Part shown: positions 1 through 10,118 of the stretch, in pieces
Numbering within the stretch: the first letter of the stretch is position 1
Layout: every line of letters begins with the position of its first letter
Assembly: GCF_007293315.1 (NCBI RefSeq)
Contig: NZ_VLXZ01000011.1
Coordinates: 62,001 to 126,000 of the forward strand
Direction: 5' to 3'
DNA from: Alkalicoccobacillus porphyridii
GTDB taxonomy: Bacteria; Bacillota; Bacilli; Bacillales; Bacillaceae_D
DNA: 64,000 bases
Translations under genes and position numbers: made by a program
The notes under the pieces: model-generated
The model's database searches: none
The model's input: the letters and a program-made list of their open reading frames with translations, nothing else
Told to the model about the DNA's origin: nothing

Positions 1-539
1 CTGGTTATAAGGGTGGCAGAACAGATCATGTCATGATGAGAGTGGTTGAGGTATTATATGGACTTCCTTATTTGCTGGTTGTCATTCTCTTAATGGTTGT
101 GATGGGCCCGGGCTTACTGACCATTATCGTTGCACTAACAGTTACTGGCTGGGTGGGGATGGCCAGAATTGTTCGGGGGCAGGTCCTCCAGTTAAAAAAC
201 AATGAGTACGTCTTGGCGTCACGCACGCTAGGTGGAAAAGCTGGACATATCATTAGAAAAGCTTTGCTACCCAATGCAGTAGGTGCCATCATTGTGCAAA
301 TGACGTTGACGGTACCAACAGCCATTTTTGCGGAAGCCTTTTTAAGCTTTTTAGGGCTTGGTGTGCAGGCACCCTTCGCTAGCTGGGGTGTAATGGCTGA
401 GGACGCATTAGGAACATTAACGTCAGGAACCTGGTGGCGTTTGTTTTTCCCAGCATTTTTTATTTCAATTACGATGTTTGCATTTAATGTGCTTGGGGAC
501 GGACTTCAGGATGCCTTAGATCCAAGGCTAAGGAGGTAG
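1..539 (+). CDS. dppC: Di/oligopeptide ABC transporter permease, DppC/OppC type (5' end outside window)
   Basis: Inner-membrane permease subunit of a peptide ABC importer. The frame is open from the left edge: residues before the first in-window Met read GYKGGRTDHV, the usual conserved run of OppC/DppC proteins (GYFGGWxDxxxMR), so this is the C-terminal part of a longer gene and position 33 is not the real start. The EAA loop for ATPase contact is visible around EYVLASRTLGGKAGHIIRKA, and the tail ends in DALDPRLRR, as in the family. Its stop is 4 nt before dppD, whose ribosome site AGGAGG lies inside its last codons. It should pair with a DppB subunit upstream of the window. Confidence 0.93.
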   Translation, partial: GYKGGRTDHVMMRVVEVLYGLPYLLVVILLMVVMGPGLLTIIVALTVTGWVGMARIVRGQVLQLKNNEYVLASRTLGGKAGHIIRKALLPNAVGAIIVQMTLTVPTAIFAEAFLSFLGLGVQAPFASWGVMAEDALGTLTSGTWWRLFFPAFFISITMFAFNVLGDGLQDALDPRLRR

Positions 540-543
540 GAGT

Positions 544-1575
544 GTGAGTAATCAGAAGCTATTAGATGTGCGGGATCTGCATGTTTCATTTGATACATAT
601 GGGGGGCGTGTCCATGCTGTTCGCGGTGTGAACCTATCCCTTGAAAAAGGTGAAACCTTAGCCATCGTTGGAGAAAGTGGCTGTGGAAAAAGTGTTACCG
701 CCCAGAGTATCATGCGTTTAATCGCTGAACCGCCAGGCAAGATCAACAAGGGAGAAATTCTTCTAAAAGGGGAGAATCTCCTTACGTATTCAGATAAAAA
801 AATGCGTAGCATACGTGGTAAAGACATCTCTATGATTTTTCAAGATCCAATGACGTCCCTCAACCCAACCTTAACGATTGGTGACCAACTAACAGAGGGT
901 TTAATTAAACACGCTAGTCTATCCTCAAAAGATGCGCAAAAACAAGCGCTCCAAATGCTAGATCTAGTCGGGATTTCAAATGCTAAGGAACGCTTAAAGC
1001 AATTTCCGCACCAATTCAGTGGGGGGATGAGACAACGAATCATGATTGCAATGGCTTTGATTTGTGATCCAGAGGTTTTGATTGCTGATGAACCAACGAC
1101 GGCGCTAGACGTTACAATTCAAGCTCAGATTCTTGATTTATTTAAGGAGATTCAAAGAGAAATGGGAGTAGCGATTATCATGATTACTCATGACCTGGGA
1201 GTGGTAGCCCAGTTAGCCAATCGTATTCAGGTTATGTACGCAGGTCAGGTTGTAGAGGAGGGCAATCGCCGTGACATCTTTTATCAACCGCAGCACCCTT
1301 ACACGCGAGGTTTATTGCATTCTGTTCCGAGAATGGATGCAGATCGAAATGTTCCGTTAATTCCGATTGCCGGGACACCTCCAGATTTATTTTCACCACC
1401 TAAGGGCTGTGCGTTTGCAGATCGGTGTGAGTATGCAATGGACGTCTGTACGGACTATCACCCTCCTAAGACTAGTATTAATGGGCAGCACACGGTTGCC
1501 TGCTGGCTGCAGGATGACCGGGTGAAGCTTGCCTACAACGAAGATGAGCTGCCAATGTTAAAGAAAACAGTGTAG
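544..1575 (+). CDS. dppD: Di/oligopeptide ABC transporter ATP-binding protein, DppD/OppD type
   Basis: Cytoplasmic ATPase that powers peptide uptake. Walker A (GESGCGKS, about residue 43), the LSGG-like signature as FSGGMRQR, Walker B (LIADEPTTALD) and the switch His (MITHD) are present. The C-terminal oligopeptide-ABC extension contains the cysteine cluster CAFADRCEYAMDVC that binds an iron-sulfur centre in some OppD/DppD proteins. The start is GTG at 544, 2-3 nt after a long AGGAGGTAGGA ribosome site overlapping the end of dppC. Length (343 aa) is normal. The gene sits between the permease and the binding-protein gene. Confidence 0.95.
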   Translation: MSNQKLLDVRDLHVSFDTYGGRVHAVRGVNLSLEKGETLAIVGESGCGKSVTAQSIMRLIAEPPGKINKGEILLKGENLLTYSDKKMRSIRGKDISMIFQDPMTSLNPTLTIGDQLTEGLIKHASLSSKDAQKQALQMLDLVGISNAKERLKQFPHQFSGGMRQRIMIAMALICDPEVLIADEPTTALDVTIQAQILDLFKEIQREMGVAIIMITHDLGVVAQLANRIQVMYAGQVVEEGNRRDIFYQPQHPYTRGLLHSVPRMDADRNVPLIPIAGTPPDLFSPPKGCAFADRCEYAMDVCTDYHPPKTSINGQHTVACWLQDDRVKLAYNEDELPMLKKTV

Positions 1576-1605
1576 ATCGAGACAAAAAATGAGGAGGAAA
1601 TCACC

Positions 1606-3261
1606 TTGAAAAAATCGATGCTAATGTTTCTGATTATGATGGCTTTTATGATGTTGCTGGTCGCTTGTACAACCACGGGTGGAACGGATTCTGATAATGG
1701 AACAGAAGATGGTGAGACAACGGATGATGGCACAGCGAATGGTGGCGGAAGTGGTGACAACATTCTAAGGCTGAATAATTCAAATGAACCGACTTCTCTA
1801 GATTCGACTCAAGCCTTTGACAATGTGTCCTACAATATTCTAAACAATCTGATGGAGGGACTTACCAGACTAGGTGAAACTCATGAGCCAGAAGAGGCAA
1901 CAGCCGAGAATTGGGAGGTTTCCGATGACGGTTTAACCTACACCTTCACGATTCGTGAAAACGCGAATTGGTCAAACGGTGAACCAGTCACTGCAGGAGA
2001 CTTTGAATTCGCGTGGAAACGCCTAGCTGATCCTGAAACGGCGGCGGATGCTGCTTTTTTAACCGATTTAATTGAAGGCGCAAGCGAGTTTAATAGCGGC
2101 GAGGGCACAGCAGATGATATGGCTGTAACAGCAATCGATGAAAAAACGTTAGAGGTAACATTAACGAGTCCACAGGCGTACTTTTTGAGTATCATTTCTA
2201 ACCCAGCCTTTTTCCCGGTTCATCAGGAGACCGTAGAAGCGGATGCCAGTTGGGCCGCAGAGGCAGATACGTTTGTTGGAAATGGACCTTTTGCGATCAC
2301 TGGCTGGAATCATAACTCCAATCTAACGATGGATAAAAATGAAGAATACTGGGATGCAGACTCTGTCCAGTTAGATGGTGTGGTGTGGGAAATGGTTAAT
2401 GATCCGAATACGGAGTACCAGCTCTTTCAAACGGGTGAGCTTCATACTTCATCCGTACCTACCGAACTTGCAGAACAGTTAATTGCGGATGGAGAGGTCG
2501 ACTTTGAAGATCAATCAGGTACGTATTTCTATAGATTTAATACCGAGATGGAGCCATTCCAAAATGAGAAAATCCGTAAAGCCTTTTCAATGGCAGTTGA
2601 CCAGCAGGAGATTGTTGATTATGTAACAAAGCGTGAAGAAAATGCAGCGCATGGCTTTGTCGCATATGGTTTCCTTGAACCCTCAGGCGAGGATTTTAGA
2701 GAGGTTGGCGGTGATTTATTAAGCTTTGATCCAACTAAAGCTCAGTCCTTACTTGCAGAAGGCATGGAGGAAGAAGGATACACCGAGCTTCCTGATATTA
2801 CGTTATCCTATAACACAAGTGATGAACATAAGCTTATAGCGGAGGTTCTTCAGGATATGTTTAAGGAGCATTTGGATGTAGATGTGACATTGGCCAATAC
2901 AGAATGGAATGTATTCTTGGAGGCGCAGCAGAATTTAGAAATGCAGTTCTCGCGTTCTTCCTTTATTGCCGACTTTGCAGATCCCATTAACTATTTGGAA
3001 AGCTTTGTGACTGGTAGTTCTATGAACCGAACAGGATGGAGCAATGAAGAGTACGATAACTTGATCGCAGCCGCAAAAGCAGAAGCGGATGAAGAGGCAC
3101 GCTTTGATCTCATGCACCAAGCTGAAGAAATTCTGATGGAAGAAGCGCCAATCTTCCCAATTTACTTCTATAATCAGCCATTACTACAGGCTGACGAGGT
3201 CAGTGGCATTGTAAGACACCCGGTCGGGTACATTGAATTAAAATGGGCTAGTTTAGAATAG
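1606..3261 (+). CDS. dppE: Peptide-binding lipoprotein of ABC transporter (DppE/OppA family)
   Basis: Extracellular substrate-binding protein (SBP_bac_5 family) anchored as a lipoprotein: the signal sequence ends in the lipobox LLVAC with Cys21. It is followed by an acidic, Gly/Ser/Thr-rich linker (residues about 22-48) and then the typical fold start NEPTSLDSTQAFDN. The start is TTG at 1606 after GAGGAGG at 1591-1597. The acidic linker and mature domain suit an alkaliphile's exposed surface protein. The neighbours (dppCD, ykfA, ykfC) suggest murein tripeptide or dipeptide uptake, as in the Bacillus subtilis dpp-ykf locus. That substrate is inferred from context. Confidence 0.94.
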   Translation: MKKSMLMFLIMMAFMMLLVACTTTGGTDSDNGTEDGETTDDGTANGGGSGDNILRLNNSNEPTSLDSTQAFDNVSYNILNNLMEGLTRLGETHEPEEATAENWEVSDDGLTYTFTIRENANWSNGEPVTAGDFEFAWKRLADPETAADAAFLTDLIEGASEFNSGEGTADDMAVTAIDEKTLEVTLTSPQAYFLSIISNPAFFPVHQETVEADASWAAEADTFVGNGPFAITGWNHNSNLTMDKNEEYWDADSVQLDGVVWEMVNDPNTEYQLFQTGELHTSSVPTELAEQLIADGEVDFEDQSGTYFYRFNTEMEPFQNEKIRKAFSMAVDQQEIVDYVTKREENAAHGFVAYGFLEPSGEDFREVGGDLLSFDPTKAQSLLAEGMEEEGYTELPDITLSYNTSDEHKLIAEVLQDMFKEHLDVDVTLANTEWNVFLEAQQNLEMQFSRSSFIADFADPINYLESFVTGSSMNRTGWSNEEYDNLIAAAKAEADEEARFDLMHQAEEILMEEAPIFPIYFYNQPLLQADEVSGIVRHPVGYIELKWASLE

Positions 3262-3270
3262 GATAGAAAG

Positions 3271-3300
3271 GGGTCTGGGCAACTGGACCCTCTTGTTTTT
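3271..3300 (+). terminator. Intra-operon hairpin with U-rich tail after dppE
   Basis: GGGTC and GACCC form a short stem (3271-3275 with 3286-3290), followed by TCTTGTTTTT. It lies between dppE and ykfA, whose ribosome site starts 4 nt later. It probably acts as a partial terminator or 3' stabiliser, giving more binding-protein mRNA than downstream mRNA. The stem is only about 5-6 bp, so full termination is unlikely. Confidence 0.5.
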
Positions 3301-3318
3301 AAAAAGGGAGTGAGTGGG

Positions 3319-4245
3319 TTGAAGCCAAAGATGCTACAGCAGGGCGATACCATAGGTGTTGTGGCCCCATCAAGCCCTCCGGATATGGTGAAACTGAAAC
3401 ATGGGTTTCGGATATATGAAAAATACGGGTTAAAGATGAAGCTAAGTCCACTCATTGCTCAACGCGAAATGTATTTAGCTGGCACCGATGAAGAACGTGC
3501 TCACAACTTTATGGAAATGTTTCTGGACCCAGAGGTAAAAGGGGTTTTTAGCGCGTATGGGGGGTATGGGTCTGCACGGATGGTAGAGTATTTGGACTTT
3601 GAGGGTATTCAAGCAAACCCAAAGGTGTTTTGGGGATATAGCGACTCGACTTTTCTCCATTTAGCACTTTATCAACAAACAGGTCTTGTTACATTTCATG
3701 GTCCCATGATGAGTAGTGATTTGGGAGGAGAGGTTGATCCGCTGACTGAGTTGTACCTTAGCCAGGTCATGAAACCTAAGATCATTATTTATGATGAATC
3801 CATCTCACCACTTTATGTGATTAATCAGCCAGCGCAACCACGAACGGCTCCTGTTATCGGTGGGAATTTAACGCTGCTTATTAGCTCCCTTGGAACGCCA
3901 TTTGAGATTAATACATTAGGAAAGATTCTATTTATAGAAGATGTAGATGAAGAGCCTTACCGTGTGGATCGAATGATCAATCAATTACGAATGGCCGGAA
4001 AGCTTGCGCAGGCTGAAGCGGTGATCATAGGAGATTTCCACCGATGTTTCCCGCGAAAAAGAACAGAATCATTTTCGATAGAGGACATTCTTTTGCATCA
4101 TGTAAAGAAGGCAAATGTTCCAGCTATAGGTGTTATGTCAGCAGGGCATGGTAATTCAACGATATCCTTCCCGTTAGGAGCTAATGCTACCATTGATTTT
4201 GATAACAAAACCATTACCTTTGAACCCGGTTTAAGAGGAGAGTAG
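3319..4245 (+). CDS. ykfA: LD-carboxypeptidase, peptidase family S66 (YkfA/LdcA)
   Basis: Serine peptidase that removes the terminal D-amino acid from murein tetrapeptides (L-Lys/DAP-D-Ala bond) during cell-wall recycling. The family hallmarks are present: N-terminal GDTIGVVAPSSP, the nucleophile motif GYSDST (Ser about 108), a later Glu in the FIEDVDEEPYRVDRM stretch, and the His in SAGHGNSTISFPLG. I prefer TTG at 3319 over GTG at 3310: AAGGGAG at 3304-3310 is 8 nt from 3319 but overlaps 3310, and family members begin close to this Met. ykfC follows after 4 nt. Confidence 0.92.
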   Translation: MKPKMLQQGDTIGVVAPSSPPDMVKLKHGFRIYEKYGLKMKLSPLIAQREMYLAGTDEERAHNFMEMFLDPEVKGVFSAYGGYGSARMVEYLDFEGIQANPKVFWGYSDSTFLHLALYQQTGLVTFHGPMMSSDLGGEVDPLTELYLSQVMKPKIIIYDESISPLYVINQPAQPRTAPVIGGNLTLLISSLGTPFEINTLGKILFIEDVDEEPYRVDRMINQLRMAGKLAQAEAVIIGDFHRCFPRKRTESFSIEDILLHHVKKANVPAIGVMSAGHGNSTISFPLGANATIDFDNKTITFEPGLRGE

Positions 4246-4249
4246 AGAC

Positions 4250-5164
4250 ATGAAACGATATGCGGTGCGAACGTCTGTGGCCACAATTTGGACTGACCCA
4301 CAGTCGGCACGTGAAATAGATCGTCCAGCGCTCAGATATCCTGACGCGATTCGAGACTGGCTTAACAAGCTAACTTATGAAGAAAGGCTTGATTTGTGCA
4401 CAGCTAACCGCGCACAAACACAAGCGTTGTTTGGTCAAGAGGTAGTCAAGCTAAGAGAAGAAAATGGCTGGGCAGAGGTCTTTGTATCGGATCAACCTAC
4501 AGCTAAGGCAAAAGAAGGATACCCTGGCTGGCTTCCAATTGAACAAATAGAAGAAATAGCTCTTCTTTATGGTGAAACCTCACAAGTGTTTATTCAAAGT
4601 CCTACTGCTTGGCTTTATCACATGGATGGGGAAAAGTTTATGGAGCTCAGCTTCCAAACACGTCTGCCTATAATTAGCTCTGAGGAAGTAGGCTGGGTGA
4701 TTGTACAAACGCCTTTAGGAAAAGGAAAGCTACGTCAACAGGATGTTCGGATCGTTTACACAAATGAATACTTATTACCGAACTCTGGACAAGAGATGGT
4801 TGATTTGGGTCGGCAATTTCTAAAGTTACCCTATTTATGGGCAGGAATGAGTGGGTTCGGTTTCGACTGTTCGGGGTTTGTATATCAACTGCATCGGGCC
4901 TATGGAATCACCATTCCTAGAGATGCATCTGAGCAGGCTAAGGTAGGAACAACCATCGAACCAGAGGACTTAGAACCTGGTGACTTATTATATTTTGCGT
5001 ATGAAGAAGGGGTAGGCAGAGTTCACCACGTCGCGATGTATGCAGGAGATGGGCGAATACTTCACTCCCCTAAAACAGGTAAAAGCGTGGAGGAAGTGAA
5101 GATCGAGGGAATGTATAAAAAAGAACACTGCCTTTCAAAGAGATTTTGGGCGCGAGGGAAGTAA
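4250..5164 (+). CDS. ykfC: Gamma-D-glutamyl-L-diamino acid endopeptidase, NlpC/P60 family (YkfC)
   Basis: Cytoplasmic murein-peptide hydrolase that should cut the gamma-D-Glu-(Lys/DAP) bond of imported peptides bearing free N-terminal L-Ala. The N-terminal about 170 residues look like the two SH3b-type domains of YkfC. The catalytic NlpC/P60 domain has Cys207 in GFDCSGFV, His260 in VHHVAMY and His272 in LHSPKTG. These spacings (53 and 65) equal those of the Cys-His-His triad I recall for Bacillus cereus YkfC. There is no signal peptide, which fits action on imported peptides. Confidence 0.93.
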   Translation: MKRYAVRTSVATIWTDPQSAREIDRPALRYPDAIRDWLNKLTYEERLDLCTANRAQTQALFGQEVVKLREENGWAEVFVSDQPTAKAKEGYPGWLPIEQIEEIALLYGETSQVFIQSPTAWLYHMDGEKFMELSFQTRLPIISSEEVGWVIVQTPLGKGKLRQQDVRIVYTNEYLLPNSGQEMVDLGRQFLKLPYLWAGMSGFGFDCSGFVYQLHRAYGITIPRDASEQAKVGTTIEPEDLEPGDLLYFAYEEGVGRVHHVAMYAGDGRILHSPKTGKSVEEVKIEGMYKKEHCLSKRFWARGK

Positions 5165-5182
5165 CGGGTGGAGGAATGAACA

Positions 5183-6834
<1,652 letters not shown>

Positions 6835-6867
6835 TCATTTAAATTAGCTTAATTATGCTAATTTTAC

Positions 6868-6896
6868 TTGTGGGACATCTAAAAATAAAGTATGAT
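6868..6896 (+). promoter_or_regulatory. Candidate sigma-A promoter before the small leader gene
   Basis: TTGTGG at 6868-6873 and TATGAT at 6891-6896 are separated by exactly 17 nt, a good vegetative promoter. It would drive the 16-codon reading frame at 6926 and reach the hairpin terminator at 7062-7093, upstream of the rsgA paralogue. Confidence 0.55.
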
Positions 6897-6925
6897 GTAA
6901 AAAACAACGAAGGAGGCGATGTCTT

Positions 6926-6976
6926 ATGGCAAAGAAATTAGAAAAATCCATTATGTTCATAAGGCAGCCTATATAA
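6926..6976 (+). CDS. Possible 16-residue leader peptide
   Basis: Short reading frame MAKKLEKSIMFIRQPI with a strong ribosome site AGGAGG at 6911-6916 (9 nt spacing) and its own promoter-like sequence upstream. It is followed after about 85 nt by an intrinsic terminator, then by the GTPase gene. This arrangement resembles a translated leader/attenuator or a small RNA with a short peptide. It could also be the remnant of a decayed gene. I do not recognise the peptide. Confidence 0.35.
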   Translation: MAKKLEKSIMFIRQPI

Positions 6977-7061
6977 CCTTCAAGGAAATCGAGCTCTTTT
7001 TTTGAGATCATCATCCAGCGTGGGATAGGCTGTCGTCTGTCCGGAAACGCATGTATAACAA

Positions 7062-7093
7062 AGAGACTGCGGCCGTCCGTGGTCTCTTTTTTT
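7062..7093 (+). terminator. Intrinsic terminator upstream of the rsgA paralogue
   Basis: AGAGAC (7062-7067) pairs with GTCTCT (7081-7086 region), with a GC-rich loop and a run of seven T (to 7093). It lies 36 nt before the GTPase start, so it ends the short upstream transcript or attenuates the GTPase gene. Confidence 0.65.
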
Positions 7094-7128
7094 GTTGGAT
7101 GAGAAGTTGATAAAAGGAGACGATGATA

Positions 7129-8178
7129 TTGAATAATAAGCAATTTGGTTGGTCAGAGCAAAGGCAACAGGAGTGGGAGCAGCTTCAGCTAGATGAGTGC
7201 ATACCTGGAAGAGTCGTGTTAGAACATAAACGAATGTACCGAGTGATGACGACGGAAGGGGAGCTACTTAGTGAAGTATCAGGGAAGCTTGCATTTGATT
7301 CAATAGAACGAACCGATTATCCAGCTGTTGGTGATTGGGTAGCTGTTACTGTAAGAAAAGGCGAAGGAAAAGCAATCATTCATGCAGTATTAACTAGGTC
7401 GAGTCAATTTAGTCGCAAAGCAGCCGGATATACGTATGAGGAGCAACTAGTCGCTGTGAATGTAGATACGTTGTTTATTGTTACAGCACTAACAAAAGAT
7501 TTTAACCCTCGCAGAATTGAACGCTATGTTTTGCTTGCCTACGAAAGCGGCGCAAGCCCTGTCGTTCTATTAAGTAAGCTGGATCTCTGTTCAGAAGCCG
7601 AAGAATTAGTAAAAGAGGTAGAGGTGGCGTGCCCAGGCGTACCGGTTCATGCTATTAGTGCACTGACTGGAGAGGGGATGGAGCAGCTTTCAGATTATCT
7701 CACTCAAGGTAAAACTGTGGCGCTCTTAGGATCATCTGGTGCAGGGAAATCCAGTATTACCAACGCATTAATGTCTGAAGATGTACAAAAGGTAAAGGAA
7801 ACAAGAAGCTCAGATGATCGTGGGAAGCATACAACCACACACCGCGAACTCTTTTGGCTTCCTAGTGGTACTGGATTAATTGATACACCAGGCATGCGTG
7901 AAATTCAGCTACTTGGAGCCGAGGAGGGAATGGAACAAAGCTATAATGACATCTACCAATTAGCAGAGGAATGTAGATTTAATGATTGTGCCCACAATCA
8001 AGAGCCAGGCTGCCGTGTTCAAGAAGCCATTGAGTTAGGCGAATTAAGCGAGCAACGCTACCAAGGATATTTGAAGCTACTACGTGAACAAGCATATGCC
8101 AAAAGACAAGTAGACAAAAGAGCAATGATCCAAGAAAAGAAACGCTGGAAGCAGATAACAAAAAGCCAGAGAAAATAA
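7129..8178 (+). CDS. rsgA: Small ribosomal subunit biogenesis GTPase, RsgA family (long paralogue)
   Basis: Circularly permuted GTPase that acts in late 30S maturation. An N-terminal OB-fold region is followed by G motifs in permuted order: G4 as LSKLD, G1 as GSSGAGKSS, G3 as DTPGMRE. The C-terminal zinc knuckle is CRFNDCAHNQEPGC. At about 350 aa it is longer than housekeeping YloQ (about 298 aa), which normally sits beside prpC/prkC and rpe. It is probably an extra paralogue. I choose TTG 7129 because AAGGAG at 7114-7119 is 9 nt away; ATG 7123 would be only 3 nt from it. Confidence 0.9.
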   Translation: MNNKQFGWSEQRQQEWEQLQLDECIPGRVVLEHKRMYRVMTTEGELLSEVSGKLAFDSIERTDYPAVGDWVAVTVRKGEGKAIIHAVLTRSSQFSRKAAGYTYEEQLVAVNVDTLFIVTALTKDFNPRRIERYVLLAYESGASPVVLLSKLDLCSEAEELVKEVEVACPGVPVHAISALTGEGMEQLSDYLTQGKTVALLGSSGAGKSSITNALMSEDVQKVKETRSSDDRGKHTTTHRELFWLPSGTGLIDTPGMREIQLLGAEEGMEQSYNDIYQLAEECRFNDCAHNQEPGCRVQEAIELGELSEQRYQGYLKLLREQAYAKRQVDKRAMIQEKKRWKQITKSQRK

Positions 8179-8213
8179 AGGCTTTTGAACAGGAATAGGA
8201 GTGAACGTAACAG

Positions 8214-9686
8214 ATGGATGTCACATCAACAGCAGATACACAAATACCTAAAGACGTACCAGAAGTAAAGGTAGTACCCTTGATTGCAGTGTTGCTTTCA
8301 GGAGCATTTGTAGCCATTTTAAACGAAACAGTTTTAAACGTCGCCCTGCAAGCTATTATGGCTGACTTAGGTGTAGCGGCAAGCCATGCACAATGGCTTG
8401 TGACAAGCTACATGCTCATTATTGGAACCTTAATTCCGATCTCAGCTTATTTTATTCAACGTTTTACAACAAGGCAGTTATTTATCACAGCAATGGGTCT
8501 GTTCACATTAGGAACCTTAGTAGCCGGATTCAGCCCGACCTTTTCCTTCCTGTTAGCGGGAAGAATGATTCAGGCTGTTGGAACAGCAATTATGATTCCA
8601 TTGTTAATGAACGTCATTTTAGTCATCATCCCCATTGAACGAAGAGGAGCAGCCATGGGTATGATTGGTTTGGTGATCATGTTTGCCCCAGCCATAGGCC
8701 CCACTGTATCTGGATTAATCGTACAGCATCTAACATGGAGATGGTTGTTCTTTCTTGTCTTCCCGATCTCAATGATGTCATTATTATTCGGTTATTATAT
8801 TTTAAAAAATGTCACGAAATTAACGAAGCCAAGGCTGGACATTCTCTCCTTTGTTCTATCTACTTTAGGTTTTGGTGGGATCGTGCTCGGTTTTAGTATG
8901 GCTGGTGAGGGGGAAGCAACGTGGATGGATCTAGAGGTTCTTGGATCTCTAATTATCGGATTCGTCTCACTTATTCTTTTTGGCTGGAGACAGTTTAAAA
9001 TGAAAGTACCTCAGCTAGATGTACGTGTATTAAAATATCCGATGTTTGCATTAGGATTAACAATGGTTATTACCGTCATGATGACCTTGTTTGCCATGAT
9101 GCTAGTTCTGCCTATTTATATGCAGTCGGTTCTTGCATTCACCGCCGTAACAACCGGCCTAGTGATGCTTCCAGGAGGCATTATAAATGGAGCCATGTCC
9201 CCAGTGATGGGACGTATATTTGATAAATTTGGTCCAAGAGTATTACTCATACCAGGAGCAATCCTTATGGTAGCCAGCGTATTTTCCTATCGTTTTATCG
9301 AGGCTGGCACGCCAATCGGATTTGTTATTCTCCAACATACATTACTCATGATCTCTGTCGCCATGGTTATGATGCCATCACAAACCAATGGACTTAACCA
9401 GCTGCCTGCTGAATTATATCCTCATGGAGCAGCCATATCCAATACGTTAATGCAGGTGTCCGGAGCGATTGGAGTCGCATTGTTTATCTCTATTATGGAA
9501 AATGGACAGCACCGAGCATTGGAAGGTATTCAAAATCCATCCGCAGCTCAGGAGGTAGAAGCACTGGCAATCGGAGCCCAGCAAAGCTTTTCAACAGGAT
9601 TTGTGCTCTCATGTATCGTCCTAATTGTCGCTTTATTGATCAAACCAAGTTTGAAGTACGGTAAAAAAGAGGAACCCTCTCAGTAA
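8214..9686 (+). CDS. MFS drug exporter, DHA2 (EmrB/QacA, 14-TM) family
   Basis: Proton-driven multidrug exporter in the membrane. A hydrophilic N-terminus is followed by FVAILNETVLNVALQ, the DHA2 motif at TM1. Then come VTSYMLIIGTLIPISAY and GRMIQAVGTAIMIPLLM, and the motif-C-like stretch GPTVSGLI. Length (490 aa) fits 14 membrane segments, as in B. subtilis LmrB/YhcA relatives. TAGGAGTG precedes ATG 8214 by about 10 nt. It follows the GTPase gene by 35 nt and leads into the DoxX gene, so the two are probably co-transcribed. The substrate is unknown. Confidence 0.9.
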   Translation: MDVTSTADTQIPKDVPEVKVVPLIAVLLSGAFVAILNETVLNVALQAIMADLGVAASHAQWLVTSYMLIIGTLIPISAYFIQRFTTRQLFITAMGLFTLGTLVAGFSPTFSFLLAGRMIQAVGTAIMIPLLMNVILVIIPIERRGAAMGMIGLVIMFAPAIGPTVSGLIVQHLTWRWLFFLVFPISMMSLLFGYYILKNVTKLTKPRLDILSFVLSTLGFGGIVLGFSMAGEGEATWMDLEVLGSLIIGFVSLILFGWRQFKMKVPQLDVRVLKYPMFALGLTMVITVMMTLFAMMLVLPIYMQSVLAFTAVTTGLVMLPGGIINGAMSPVMGRIFDKFGPRVLLIPGAILMVASVFSYRFIEAGTPIGFVILQHTLLMISVAMVMMPSQTNGLNQLPAELYPHGAAISNTLMQVSGAIGVALFISIMENGQHRALEGIQNPSAAQEVEALAIGAQQSFSTGFVLSCIVLIVALLIKPSLKYGKKEEPSQ

Positions 9687-9713
9687 GAAAACTTTTTCTG
9701 GGAGGCATGATTG

Positions 9714-10085
9714 ATGGTAAGACTGATATTGTTATACGCTTTTGCATTATTATTTATTGTCGCTGGAATTGCCCATTTTACACTAGATGACGGGTTTGCG
9801 AGAATGTTCCCGGAATGGGTGCCATTTAAATATCCAATTGTTTATATTACCGGAGTGATGGAATGGATTTTGGCCATCATGCTTTTAATTAAACGGACAA
9901 GACGAGTGGCAGGTATCCTCACCGCTATATATTTAGTAGCAGTGTTTCCTGCTAATATTTATATGGCGATTGCTGAAATACCAGCCCCATGGGAGACGTA
10001 CACCGACCCATTAATATTATGGATTCGTTTTTTATTCCAACCGCTGCTTATCTGTTGGGTGTTGTTCGTCTCAAAAAAGGCTTGA
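9714..10085 (+). CDS. DoxX-like small membrane protein
   Basis: A 123-residue protein with four predicted membrane segments and the DoxX/YphA-type pattern: GIAHF after TM1 and TGVMEWILA in TM2. The role of this family is mostly unknown; B. subtilis CatD, a DoxX member, works with the dioxygenase CatE. ATG 9714 is preferred over TTG 9711 because GGAGGC at 9701-9706 then has 7 nt spacing. It is 27 nt after the exporter. No terminator is evident between its stop and the repeat region that follows. Confidence 0.75.
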   Translation: MVRLILLYAFALLFIVAGIAHFTLDDGFARMFPEWVPFKYPIVYITGVMEWILAIMLLIKRTRRVAGILTAIYLVAVFPANIYMAIAEIPAPWETYTDPLILWIRFLFQPLLICWVLFVSKKA

Positions 10086-10118
10086 GGTAGAGGGTGAGGA
10101 GCGCGGTAAATTAGTATT

